Shown: piece after piece, positions 18,237-26,359 of the stretch | Position numbering within the stretch: position 1 is the stretch's first letter | Layout: every line of letters begins with the position of its first letter | NCBI GenBank assembly: GCA_902749685.1 | Contig: CACVKW010000871.1 | Coordinates: forward strand, 87,827 to 151,826 | From: Olavius sp. associated proteobacterium Delta 1 | Lineage (GTDB): Bacteria > Desulfobacterota > Desulfobacteria > Desulfobacterales > JAFDCJ01 | DNA: 64,000 bases | Direction: 5' to 3' | Made by a program: the position numbers and the translations under genes | The notes under the pieces: generated by a model | What the model was told of the DNA's origin: nothing | Databases searched by the model: none | What the model saw: only the letters and a program-made list of their open reading frames with translations

Positions 18237-18250
18237 TTGCCACGTGGCAA
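18237..18250. promoter_or_regulatory. Perfect 14-bp palindrome upstream of xseA
   Basis: TTGCCACGTGGCAA is a perfect palindrome in the gap ahead of the minus-strand xseA operon. It may be an operator, but no regulator is known for it. The rest of 18178-18421 shows no gene. Confidence 0.35.
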
Positions 18251-18421
18251 TTCATTCTGCGTCTGCGGCGGATCATGGCCGGGAAATTATCTTTTATCAA
18301 CGTCCGATAAGATATATTATGTAAACTTTTAGTTCAGGGCTTGATAATCAGGACATCAGGCGGATGAAATTTCCACTTAGGCGCCCTATCGAGACTTCAT
18401 ATCAAACTTTAAATCCAGCAC

Positions 18422-18706
18422 TCAGTCTTCAACCTTCAATTCTTTTTGTTTTTCCAATAATTCCCGAATAGCCGGTACAATGAAAACATTTTCATGTGGT
18501 ATCTTAGCCAGATGAGAAACCAGGATTTTTATTTTTTTGCGAATTGATTTGTGTTTGTCCATGATAAACAGGTTGCGGCCTTTGACCTTGCACAAACCAC
18601 TTTGAACTGCTATACCGGCAGTCCGCAGATTCTGCTCGGAAACATTTATTTCCAGCTTTTCAGCCAGATCCTTAAGCTCCTGGTATATTTGTTCCGGTTT
18701 CATCAA
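18422..18706 (-). CDS. Small conserved-looking hypothetical protein
   Basis: A 94-aa, lysine- and glutamate-rich cytoplasmic protein. It begins with a predicted helix (EQIYQELKDLAEKLEINVSE), has a central beta-like part (GLCKVKGRNLFIMDKHKSIR) and ends in another helix (IRELLEKQKELKVED). No known domain is recognised. The frame has normal codon use and its own start; it is separated from xseA by 244 bp. It may be a small nucleic-acid-binding or regulatory protein, but nothing in the sequence proves it. Confidence 0.6.
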   Translation of the reverse strand: MMKPEQIYQELKDLAEKLEINVSEQNLRTAGIAVQSGLCKVKGRNLFIMDKHKSIRKKIKILVSHLAKIPHENVFIVPAIRELLEKQKELKVED

Positions 18707-18740
18707 ACTCTCGACATCTGATAATAGTCTTTATAAATTT

Positions 18741-18856
18741 AAATTGGCCACGAATTGACACGATTAACCACGAATTATGGCAATGCCAAAAACAGCGGCA
18801 ACTATTAATGAACAAAATATTTTCGTGTAAATTCGTGTTAATTAGTGGCCTCTTTT
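18741..18856. repeat. Intergenic inverted repeat (GGCCACGAATT family)
   Basis: The arms GGCCACGAATTGACACG (from about 18744) and, on the other strand, GGCCACTAATTAACACG (ending near 18850) form an imperfect inverted repeat of 17 bp, with internal repeats of CACGAATT. It sits between the divergent hypothetical gene and the BI-1 gene and could form a large hairpin. Confidence 0.6.
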
Positions 18857-18905
18857 AAGAAATGAATATTTTACCTCTCGACTCATTTCAACCATAATCT
18901 TGATC

Positions 18906-18933
18906 TTGCTTATATCGACGTTTGTGTTATATT
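18906..18933 (+). promoter_or_regulatory. Possible promoter of the BI-1 gene
   Basis: TTGCTT (18906-18911) and TATATT (18928-18933) are 16 bp apart, about 80 bp before the start codon. A fair but not strong sigma-70 match. Confidence 0.35.
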
Positions 18934-19012
18934 AAAGTCATTAAGATTAGCGACATACGAATAAATCGGGTTGTTTGTTGTTAATGATCAAAACTAGTCT
19001 CAGGAGGAAACA

Positions 19013-19720
19013 ATGGAATCAGCACCCCTTAATCAGACCCAGACCCAAGTTCAGGCGCGGGTCAATTCATTTATTCGCAGTGTATATAACTGGATGGCAA
19101 TTGGTTTGGGCATCACCGGTTTTGTCGCCTATTATGTTGCCAACACGGAATCATTGCGACAGATAATCTTCGGCAATCAAATTTTGTTCTTCGGCCTGAT
19201 CATTGCAGAATTTGGACTGGTGATTGCGATCAGCGCCCGGATCCAAAAGATGCAAGCATCCACCGCAACGGCACTTTTTGTGCTTTATTCAGCCCTAAAC
19301 GGTGCAACCTTATCCCTGATATTCCTGATTTATACTGCTTCATCAATTACTTCAACATTTTTTATCTGTGCCGGCACCTTTGTCGCCTGCAGCATCTACG
19401 GTTGGACCACAAAACGGGATTTAACTTCTGTCGGCGGATTTATGACGATGGGATTGATCGGCATTATCATTGCATCAGTGGTTAATATTTTTCTGCGCAG
19501 TCCCGCCATGTATATGATTGTCAGCTATATCGGTGTGATCGTCTTTGTCGGCTTGACGGCCTATGATACGCAACATCTTAAAAACATGGCCATGACCCAG
19601 CCCGATGGGCTAGAAGCCGGCGTGGTCAGAAAAGGAGCGATTTTAGGTGCTCTGAAATTATATCTCGATTTTATCAACCTCTTTCTGATGCTGCTAAGAA
19701 TCTTTGGCAGCCGTGACTGA
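19013..19720 (+). CDS. Bax inhibitor-1 / YccA-family membrane protein
   Basis: A 235-aa inner-membrane protein with seven hydrophobic segments and the family features NWMAIGLGITGF, LNGATLSLIF, and GLTAYDTQHLK near 184 (the aspartate of this motif is the pH/Ca sensor in characterised BI-1 homologues). Bacterial members have proposed roles in ion leak and membrane protein quality control. The start has an excellent site (AGGAGG, 7 bp before ATG). Single gene, convergent with glmM over repeat copy C. Confidence 0.92.
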   Translation: MESAPLNQTQTQVQARVNSFIRSVYNWMAIGLGITGFVAYYVANTESLRQIIFGNQILFFGLIIAEFGLVIAISARIQKMQASTATALFVLYSALNGATLSLIFLIYTASSITSTFFICAGTFVACSIYGWTTKRDLTSVGGFMTMGLIGIIIASVVNIFLRSPAMYMIVSYIGVIVFVGLTAYDTQHLKNMAMTQPDGLEAGVVRKGAILGALKLYLDFINLFLMLLRIFGSRD

Positions 19721-19757
19721 GCGCTTTATTAGGCTATAAGTGGGTCAGGTTTGAACA

Positions 19758-19880
19758 GCGAACCGCAGAATTTCGAAGTGTGATTTCGCTTCGCTCAGTC
19801 ATTTTAATAAAAATAGATAGAATGCCTTACTTCGACATTCGATATTCATGATTCGATATTCGATATTCGCTTTTTTATAA
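19758..19880. repeat. Dispersed inverted-repeat element, copy C
   Basis: Third copy of the GCGAACCGCAGAA ... ATTCGCTTTTTTAT element. Shared inner words are TTCGACATTCGATATTCATGATTCG (in part) and AAAATAGA. It again lies precisely between the stops of convergent genes, BI-1 (+) and glmM (-), which supports a terminator role. Confidence 0.8.
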
Positions 19881-19889
19881 TCCCAGAAT

Positions 19890-21245
19890 CTATCCTGTTC
19901 CTATACTTTTTTTTATTATAACAGATAGTTGCTTGCAAATACGTTGGGTTTTAGCCTCGTCGGGGCCTTCTACCATAACGCGGCAAAGCGGCTGGGTTCC
20001 CGAGTAACGTACCAGCACCCTGCCCGTCTGCGCCAGATCGGCTTCAGCAGATCGAATTGCTTCAATAATTTGCGGGATGGATTCGATAGCCGGCTTGGAG
20101 TTAACGGCAACATTAATCATAACCTGAGGATACACCATCATGATCGCAGAGAGCTCTGAAAGCGGTTTTTTCTCAGTTTGCATGGCTTCGATCAGTTTCA
20201 GGGCCGTTAACATGCCGTCTCCCGTGGTGTGGTAATCGGCAAATATCATGTGGCCCGAATCTTCCCCCCCGAGCACAGCACCGGCGGCCTTCATTTTTTG
20301 CATGACGTAACGATCGCCGACCTGCACAACTTCGTGGTTGATCTGCAATTGTTTCAAAGCAACCCCGAATCCCATATTGCTCATCACCGTGCTGACAACC
20401 AGATTGTTTTTCAGGGTGCCCTTTTGCTTCATGTCTCGGGCGCAAATTGCCAGGATATGGTCACCGGATAACACCCGGCCGCTCTCATCCACGGCGATCA
20501 ACCGATCACCATCCCCGTCAAAGGCAAGACCAATGTTCGCCCTTGATCTAAGAACGGTCTGAATCAGAGCTTCAGGATGTTCGGAGCCGCAGTCATCATT
20601 TATATTGATGCCGTCGGGCTGAACGGCGAATGATACAACTTGAGCGCCGAGTTCCGCGAATAACTTCGGCGCAATCTGGTAGGTGGCGCCATTGGAGCAA
20701 TCCAGAACGATTTTAAGGTCTTGAAAGGGTTTATCTGCCGCCAAGGTGTTTTTTAAAAATGCAATGTAATTTGAATTGGCGGGATGGTAGGGGTGAGCGG
20801 TTCCTATTTTTCGTGAGTCTAATTTCCGAGCAGGAAGGGTCTCATCAAGGATCATTTTTTCGATTTCAATTTCTGTTTCATCGGAAAGCTTGTAGCCGTC
20901 TCCTTTGAAAATCTTGATGCCGTTGTCATAATACGGGTTGTGCGAAGCGGATACTACAATTCCGGCCATTGCCTTTAATGCGGATGTCACAAAAGCGACT
21001 CCCGGGGTTGGCAGCACATCGGTGAGGTACGCATTTGCGCCGGCAGCGCATATGCCGGCAACAATCCCTGATTCCAACATGTCGCCCGATAATCGGGTAT
21101 CCTTACCAATAACAATTTTTGAGTCACTAGCGGCTTCAGCGAAATAAGTAGCAACCACCCTGCCGACGCGCAAAGCCATTTCCGCTGTCATGGGATACTC
21201 GTTCGCCACGCCGCGAATACCGTCTGTTCCGAATAGTTGTTTCAT
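19890..21245 (-). CDS. glmM: Phosphoglucosamine mutase
   Basis: Converts glucosamine 6-phosphate to glucosamine 1-phosphate on the way to UDP-GlcNAc. The 451-aa enzyme has FGTDGIRG at 5-12, the phosphoserine loop VSASHNP with Ser101, the metal loop FDGDGDR near 240, and the substrate loop RYSGTQP near 417 (Gln where Glu is usual). Located downstream of an orphan GlmU-C-like gene on the same strand (44 bp), which fits a shared amino-sugar role. Confidence 0.95.
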   Translation of the reverse strand: MKQLFGTDGIRGVANEYPMTAEMALRVGRVVATYFAEAASDSKIVIGKDTRLSGDMLESGIVAGICAAGANAYLTDVLPTPGVAFVTSALKAMAGIVVSASHNPYYDNGIKIFKGDGYKLSDETEIEIEKMILDETLPARKLDSRKIGTAHPYHPANSNYIAFLKNTLAADKPFQDLKIVLDCSNGATYQIAPKLFAELGAQVVSFAVQPDGININDDCGSEHPEALIQTVLRSRANIGLAFDGDGDRLIAVDESGRVLSGDHILAICARDMKQKGTLKNNLVVSTVMSNMGFGVALKQLQINHEVVQVGDRYVMQKMKAAGAVLGGEDSGHMIFADYHTTGDGMLTALKLIEAMQTEKKPLSELSAIMMVYPQVMINVAVNSKPAIESIPQIIEAIRSAEADLAQTGRVLVRYSGTQPLCRVMVEGPDEAKTQRICKQLSVIIKKSIGTG

Positions 21246-21289
21246 TTTGCATTCATTTATTAAAGTTTTACAGTGTTTTCAATTAAGGT

Positions 21290-22561
21290 TCAAAAAAAAG
21301 ATGGCAGTATTTTTTTTGATCCGGTTATGATGTCGTCAATAACCCCTTGCAGCCAGTGAGTTCCCTTAGCGGAATCGGCTGGGTCAAGTCCCTGGATGAC
21401 GCGAATATAATCCTGGCCGAAGGTCGAGATCCCCTGACGGATGAATTCTAGAAATTGATCCCTCGGGTCCGCTGAGGCGCCGTTGGCCGGCTGCAACTCC
21501 AATGATTCCTTTATTTCAGGCCAGCGTTCATAAAGTTCCTGCGTCTGTTTCGATGATTCGGCCGGCTTTTTCAGGCAAACCGCTTCCAACCGATTGATTC
21601 TTTCCTCAATGGCCATGTCGACTTTTTCCTGCAGCGCCGCCAACAAAGCCCGGGGGAAACGATTTGAGATGAACAAGGTCCGCACCTGTCCATACCACTG
21701 CTTTAGAGCAATCAGATTGGCGATATAGATAATATTGTTTACGACAATCCTTTTGTCACTGCGAAATTTGCCCGGCGCAAATGCGACATTACCCCCTCTA
21801 CCTGCCCCACCCATTATAAGCCGATCCGATCTTGTTTCATCTTTGCGAACAATGGTGCCGGCCGCCACCGTGATGCCATAGCCCAGCCGGCAAGGGCCCA
21901 CCATCCCGCCCTGCCCGCCGAGAAATATCGGTTTCTGATTCAACATGACGCCTCTGGGAACGTCGCCGATTAGAGAGGCCGTCGCTTTGTCCTGGCTGGG
22001 GGTAAAATTGAAATGAATATAGGAGCTGCCGACTTCACTGTGGTTTTTGCGACTGGTGCCGCCGGCCATCAAGCAATCGCAAAAATTGATCAGACTGCCC
22101 AGGGTAACGAAGGGCATAAGAATGGTATGCTTTAGGGCCACCGTATGGGCAATGCTGGTCTGTTCTTCCAGAATGGTTGCCTGGCGAACGTGAGACCCCA
22201 GACCGCATTTGGCATTATCCAAAAAAACCGAGCGATTAAAGTAGCCCCCTTTAAGCTCAACATCAGGTCCGATTTGACAATCGTCTATGGTAGCCTGCCC
22301 TTCATATCCCAGCTTTACACCCGGAAGAATTAGGGTATTTCGACCCAATATTTTGCAACCGGCGTAAATGACAACCCCATCACCGGATATGCGGTCGATA
22401 TCGACTTGGGGGCCAATTTCGATACTCTCAGGATTGGCAATTTTAACACCCTTTTTAATTAATTTGTCAATTGCGGTAGTGCTGTGGTTTTTCAACTGGG
22501 ATTTTGATTTCAAGTTCAGAACCTCTGTTTGAATTGTCGCCTGGGGATTTTTATCTGGCAA
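21290..22561 (-). CDS. Left-handed beta-helix protein resembling the GlmU acetyltransferase half
   Basis: A 423-aa protein. After an N-terminal helix (about 20-38), residues 40-270 contain hexapeptide repeats typical of a left-handed beta-helix (IEIGPQVDIDRI..., VVIYAGCKILG, TLILPGVKLG, GITVAAGTIVRKD). There is no nucleotidyltransferase domain, unlike GlmU. The C-terminal 150 residues are helical and unrecognised. The loop SYIHFNFTP followed by LIGDVPRGVMLNQKP may hold the acceptor site. It is next to glmM and could act on amino sugars, but reaction and substrate are not provable. Confidence 0.6.
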   Translation of the reverse strand: MPDKNPQATIQTEVLNLKSKSQLKNHSTTAIDKLIKKGVKIANPESIEIGPQVDIDRISGDGVVIYAGCKILGRNTLILPGVKLGYEGQATIDDCQIGPDVELKGGYFNRSVFLDNAKCGLGSHVRQATILEEQTSIAHTVALKHTILMPFVTLGSLINFCDCLMAGGTSRKNHSEVGSSYIHFNFTPSQDKATASLIGDVPRGVMLNQKPIFLGGQGGMVGPCRLGYGITVAAGTIVRKDETRSDRLIMGGAGRGGNVAFAPGKFRSDKRIVVNNIIYIANLIALKQWYGQVRTLFISNRFPRALLAALQEKVDMAIEERINRLEAVCLKKPAESSKQTQELYERWPEIKESLELQPANGASADPRDQFLEFIRQGISTFGQDYIRVIQGLDPADSAKGTHWLQGVIDDIITGSKKILPSFF

Positions 22562-22929
22562 TCCTAACCCCGCTCAAAATTGTCATTTTCATATATGATA
22601 AAAGCGACTTAGGCAATTAAAATTTTACTCTAGCGGCGATTATATATTTTAAAATTTGGCAAATCACTTCAGATAAAACAATTCCTTGAGAAAGAAGAGG
22701 CTCGGGAACTAAAGGCAGAGGTCAGGTGGAATAACGACAATGTACTCCCCAGGATCAGATTGATGCCTGGGAGATGAAGGCAGGAATTCTGCAATTAGGC
22801 GACGATGAATGGCCATTTCTTAAAGAAATTGTCTCTGTGACCTAAAACGGTTATTACTGGTGGGTTATTTCCCGAATTTCTTTCAAACGGCAATACTAGA
22901 CCCACTATGCCGAACCATAATGGACTCCT
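22562..22929. other. Intergenic region with a possible decayed coding trace
   Basis: No complete gene is seen in this 368-bp gap. On the plus strand, two short open stretches in different frames look protein-like: FLEKEEARELKAEVRWNN (about 22685-22738) and, after a frame change, DAWEMKAGILQLGDDEWPF (about 22765-22822) running to a stop near 22845. They may be a relic of a small gene. Confidence 0.3.
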
Positions 22930-23742
22930 TCACGTTTTTCGCGACTGCCGAACTGCCAATTTCGATGCGGCAGCCTTTTTTTCCCGGCACAATTTCAGCG
23001 AGTATCCACACCAAATACGCCACAATTCTTTCATGATAATCGGAAAATCGCCGGGCCCAATTTTAGAAGCATTAACATAGGCCCAGGCATCCAACGGTTC
23101 TTCGTGAAAGGCCAGACTCATATTTCCCCAGCGCGCAGAAGACAACAATGAGCGTGCAATAATTTCGACATCAAAGAGCCAGCGGGTCAGGAACGGTTGC
23201 GCCAGTAAACTCTCCAACTTAGGAGACGCCCGGAAAAGTTTAGCGCCGCATTGGGTGTCATATACCGGTATGCCCAGAGCCATTGAGATCAGCGTCGCAA
23301 TTATTCTTCCGGTATAGTGGCGCCAGATTTTGCGCTCAATGCTGCGCCCGATCAGTTTAACCCGTGACCCGATAACCGCATCTAGCGTTTGCTGCTTCAC
23401 TAATATCTGACGCAAGCGCAGGATTTCACTCAACGGCGCGGATAAATCGGCATCCCAGTAACCGACAATCCTGGATTCCCCTTCCAGGGCCTTGAGCAAG
23501 CCTTGCCTGACCGCCTCGCCTTTACCCTGGTTGGTCTTGAGGTGAAAGGTTTTAATTTTATCCGATCTCCTCCGGCCTAGATCATCAATCAATTGTGCAG
23601 TTCCATCAGTACTGCCGTCATTTACCAGCAGAAAATCGATGTCAGCGGTCTCTGAAGAAAATGTCAGCAATTTTTCAACCGGCAAGCGTTTTTCCTCATT
23701 ATAGCAAGGAATTACAACAGACGTTTGTATATCGGGAGCCAT
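22930..23742 (-). CDS. Family 2 glycosyltransferase (dolichyl-phosphate-glucose synthase-like)
   Basis: A 270-aa GT-A enzyme with SVVIPCYNEEKRLP at 8-21, VNDGSTDGT near 41, GKGEAVRQG and the metal-binding DADLSAP near 96. The pattern YDTQCGAKLFR and the absence of C-terminal membrane segments match the DPG/DPM-synthase-like subgroup that charges polyprenyl phosphate with a hexose. It lies 46 bp after a GT-C membrane protein in the same operon; the pair could supply and use a polyprenyl-phosphate sugar donor. Confidence 0.85.
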   Translation of the reverse strand: MAPDIQTSVVIPCYNEEKRLPVEKLLTFSSETADIDFLLVNDGSTDGTAQLIDDLGRRRSDKIKTFHLKTNQGKGEAVRQGLLKALEGESRIVGYWDADLSAPLSEILRLRQILVKQQTLDAVIGSRVKLIGRSIERKIWRHYTGRIIATLISMALGIPVYDTQCGAKLFRASPKLESLLAQPFLTRWLFDVEIIARSLLSSARWGNMSLAFHEEPLDAWAYVNASKIGPGDFPIIMKELWRIWCGYSLKLCREKKAAASKLAVRQSRKT

Positions 23743-23788
23743 AGGATATCTCTGACTAGTATTTGCGTCCTTTTATTACAGATCGTGG

Positions 23789-25213
23789 TTATTCTTTTGG
23801 ATCGGTTTTGCCTTGTATCGATTGAACCCTCGCCCATACCTTTGAGCCTGACAGATACAAGCCGATGGCTGTCAGGACAATCAACCCCGGATAGATCGTC
23901 ACCCCGTAGCGGGGCTCGATGTGAAAAGGCAGATAGACCAGATTCATATAGAGAAAAAGCAGAAAAATCGGTAGACATGCAATGCGTATCTCCGGTTTCA
24001 TTAGAAATAGAGCTGTTAATGAAAAAATAGCATAGCCGATAAACCATATGCCTGAAGGTTCACGATAGACATACATTTGAATATAATTTTGATACCAAAG
24101 CCGTGGTAAGCGTTGGATCCAAACCATGAAGCAATTGAGAGGATTATCCCTGATGGTATTCAACGCCAGTCTTTTAAACCGCAGATCGTAATCTTTGAGG
24201 CCGATGGTGCCTCGTGTCAGATGAAAACCCAGCTTGCGGTCCCAGGCGATAACCTCTTTTTTCATCTCCGGGCTTTTAAAAATTTTATCCGGGTACTTGC
24301 CCCAGCCCTGCCAGTCGCCATTTTCATAGGTACCGTTGAACAGATTGAGGCCCATAGCGCCAACTGAGGTGGGAATCAACTGTTTATAAGTCATGTAGTT
24401 GCGCAGCGCCCAGGGAGCAATTACCAGTCCCAGCCCGCAAACTATAGCCGTGGATGTTTTCACCGCTCCCCATATCGCGTGTCGTTGAAGTAAAAAAATA
24501 ATTCCGACCATGAAAAACGGATATAGAATATATTCCGGCCGGCTGAGGCTCACCAGGCCGCATCCTGCACCAAAGATCAACCAGCAAACGGTCCGTCTCG
24601 ATTTCAAGGCAATGATACCGGAAATAATAACAACGACTACCAGAAAAGTTGTAATACTCTCGCTCAGCAACATTCGGGTATAAAAAACATTGTAAAAACT
24701 GGCGCCGTACAAAACCGCTGCCAAAAAGGCCGGCAAATATCGATCGGGATAAAGCACCCGTACAAGCCAAAATAGCAGCAGGCAGATTATCGCATCAAGA
24801 ATGGATTGAACGATACGCACGATATCCCAGTTTACTTGCCAGCGGTTTCTTGATTCCGTGGCGGTCCCATCAGCCCATAAGCAGTAAAGCGAAGCTAAAA
24901 ATACAGGATAGACCGGACCGCGGCTAATAGCCGGTTCGAAATCTACTATCTTGTCCGTCATCGGCCTTCCAAAGGCGCTGCCGTTATCAATTCCAGAATA
25001 ACCATGGCCTTTGTATAAGTTGTAGGCAATTTTATGATAAAGATAGCTGTCGCCAAACGGCCCGAATCCATTCCGAATCGGCTCAGGCGTAACCAGGATC
25101 GGATACAGACGTATAGCCAGCGCGGCTCCGAAAATTAGCAGCATTCCCACTATACGGAGATAATCTAAATTTATCCTAGTTTCTGACGTTCCCCGATGTG
25201 AGATTTTTGTCAT
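23789..25213 (-). CDS. GT-C membrane glycosyltransferase (ArnT/PMT-like)
   Basis: A 474-aa polytopic inner-membrane protein with about ten hydrophobic segments. The first loop contains GDSYLYHKIAYNLYKGHGY and later SRGPVYPVFLASLY, the arrangement of the acidic catalytic loop and following helices in family 39/83 GT-C enzymes. Such enzymes transfer sugars from polyprenyl-phosphate donors to lipids or proteins on the periplasmic side. The downstream GT2 is a likely donor maker. Acceptor unknown. Confidence 0.8.
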   Translation of the reverse strand: MTKISHRGTSETRINLDYLRIVGMLLIFGAALAIRLYPILVTPEPIRNGFGPFGDSYLYHKIAYNLYKGHGYSGIDNGSAFGRPMTDKIVDFEPAISRGPVYPVFLASLYCLWADGTATESRNRWQVNWDIVRIVQSILDAIICLLLFWLVRVLYPDRYLPAFLAAVLYGASFYNVFYTRMLLSESITTFLVVVVIISGIIALKSRRTVCWLIFGAGCGLVSLSRPEYILYPFFMVGIIFLLQRHAIWGAVKTSTAIVCGLGLVIAPWALRNYMTYKQLIPTSVGAMGLNLFNGTYENGDWQGWGKYPDKIFKSPEMKKEVIAWDRKLGFHLTRGTIGLKDYDLRFKRLALNTIRDNPLNCFMVWIQRLPRLWYQNYIQMYVYREPSGIWFIGYAIFSLTALFLMKPEIRIACLPIFLLFLYMNLVYLPFHIEPRYGVTIYPGLIVLTAIGLYLSGSKVWARVQSIQGKTDPKE

Positions 25214-25493
25214 CGATTCGATTTCAGCACCTCATGTTAAGGGTTAAAAGGACAAAAGTGGGGCGTATCCATTTCAGCACCCAGTCCAGGGCAGGTAAAC
25301 TATCTGCGGCAAGCCGGCTATTGCCTGGATTTTGCACCCAAATTATTCTTAGTGAAATTCGATGTCACGCTACCCCAAATGACCTTGAGCGATAATTGTT
25401 GCTCGAAAATAAATGATATCATATTTTAAGATAATTGTCCTTTGTTGCTAAGAATCCCTCCAAAATTTAGGTATCAAAATTTTATATTTCCTA

Positions 25494-25522
25494 TTGACAA
25501 ATTTTTTCTTGCAGGCTATAAA
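25494..25522 (+). promoter_or_regulatory. Sigma-70 promoter of the tetR envelope operon
   Basis: TTGACA (25494-25499) and TATAAA (25517-25522) are exactly 17 bp apart, close to consensus. An operator palindrome overlaps the expected transcription start just downstream. The remaining upstream gap (25214-25493) shows no gene. Confidence 0.75.
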
Positions 25523-25523
25523 T

Positions 25524-25541
25524 TGACCGACCGGTCGGTCA
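25524..25541. promoter_or_regulatory. TetR-type operator palindrome
   Basis: GACCGACCGGTCGGTC (25525-25540) is a perfect 16-bp palindrome, 18 bp with flanking T/A. GACCGACCGGTC-type sites are typical TetR-family operators. It starts 2 bp after the -10 hexamer, so binding of the adjacent TetR protein would block the promoter (negative autoregulation). Confidence 0.8.
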
Positions 25542-25633
25542 TTCTATATCGCATATAATAATATATAAATTTTGATAATATTTTTAAATATCTAGCAATG
25601 ACCAAATGGTTTTATCGGGAGGTCCTTAGCAAC

Positions 25634-26245
25634 ATGACACGCGCTGAACGAACCATTAAAAATAAAGACCGTCTGATTATCGAAGCGGCGGTGGTGGTTT
25701 TCGCCCAAAAAGGGTATGCCAGCGCGACAGTGGCGGACATTGCCGCTAGAGCCGGAATTGGAAAAGGCACCATATACGAATATTTTGCCAGTAAAGAAGA
25801 ACTATTCTTTGCTGTATTCGAGTGGTTTAAGCTGCAGACCGGGGTTGCCGCTAAAGTGAACATTGGTGTCCTGGGAGAATCGGCAAGCAAACGACTTGAA
25901 GCGCTCAGTGATGCTATCATGGGTATGTGGGAGGAAATTGAGGATGTGTTTACCTTGACCATAGAATTTTGGGCAGCGTCGTCTTCCTCTCAAATTCGCG
26001 ATCGAATCAAAAAGGCCTTTCGCAAAATGTACCGTGAATTTCGGGACACTGTCGCGGCCTTGATTCGGGAAGGTATTGAACGAGGTGAATTTCGATCGGA
26101 TACCGATCCGGATTCATTGGCTGCCGCTTTGGTCGGAGCATGGGATGCCCTATTCCTGCAAGCATGGTTTGATCGAAGTTTTGATCCATTGACAACATCC
26201 AAAAATTTTCTGAAAGTTATTATAAATGGCTTGTCCAGGCCGTAA
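25634..26245 (+). CDS. TetR/AcrR-family repressor
   Basis: A 203-aa regulator with a clear N-terminal HTH (AVVVFAQKGYASATVADIAARAGIGKGTIYEYF around residues 13-45; key motif GKGTIYEYFASKEELF). The C-terminal ligand domain is helical. An in-frame ATG at 25598 exists, but GGGAGG at 25618-25623 fits the ATG at 25634. The gene is first in an operon with a LolA-like protein, two permeases, an ATPase and an outer-membrane protein; the palindrome in its own promoter is the probable binding site. The inducer is unknown. Confidence 0.88.
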   Translation: MTRAERTIKNKDRLIIEAAVVVFAQKGYASATVADIAARAGIGKGTIYEYFASKEELFFAVFEWFKLQTGVAAKVNIGVLGESASKRLEALSDAIMGMWEEIEDVFTLTIEFWAASSSSQIRDRIKKAFRKMYREFRDTVAALIREGIERGEFRSDTDPDSLAAALVGAWDALFLQAWFDRSFDPLTTSKNFLKVIINGLSRP

Positions 26246-26359
26246 GCCGATCGTGATTCGTATTTTGATTTTCTGATTGTCTATCAAATAAATCACTTTT
26301 CTATAACTATAATAAAGCAACCGTCGGGATACTTTGACCCAATCATCCGGGAGTGGATA

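Noticed and set aside
23712..24047. Open frames overlapping the GT2/GT-C boundary
   Set aside because: They are shadows of the two glycosyltransferase genes and show no independent start signal or motif.
25391..25438. Direct repeat GATAATTGT (25391-25399 and 25430-25438) upstream of the TetR promoter
   Set aside because: Only nine bases in AT-rich DNA and 39 bp apart; could be chance, and no regulator fits.
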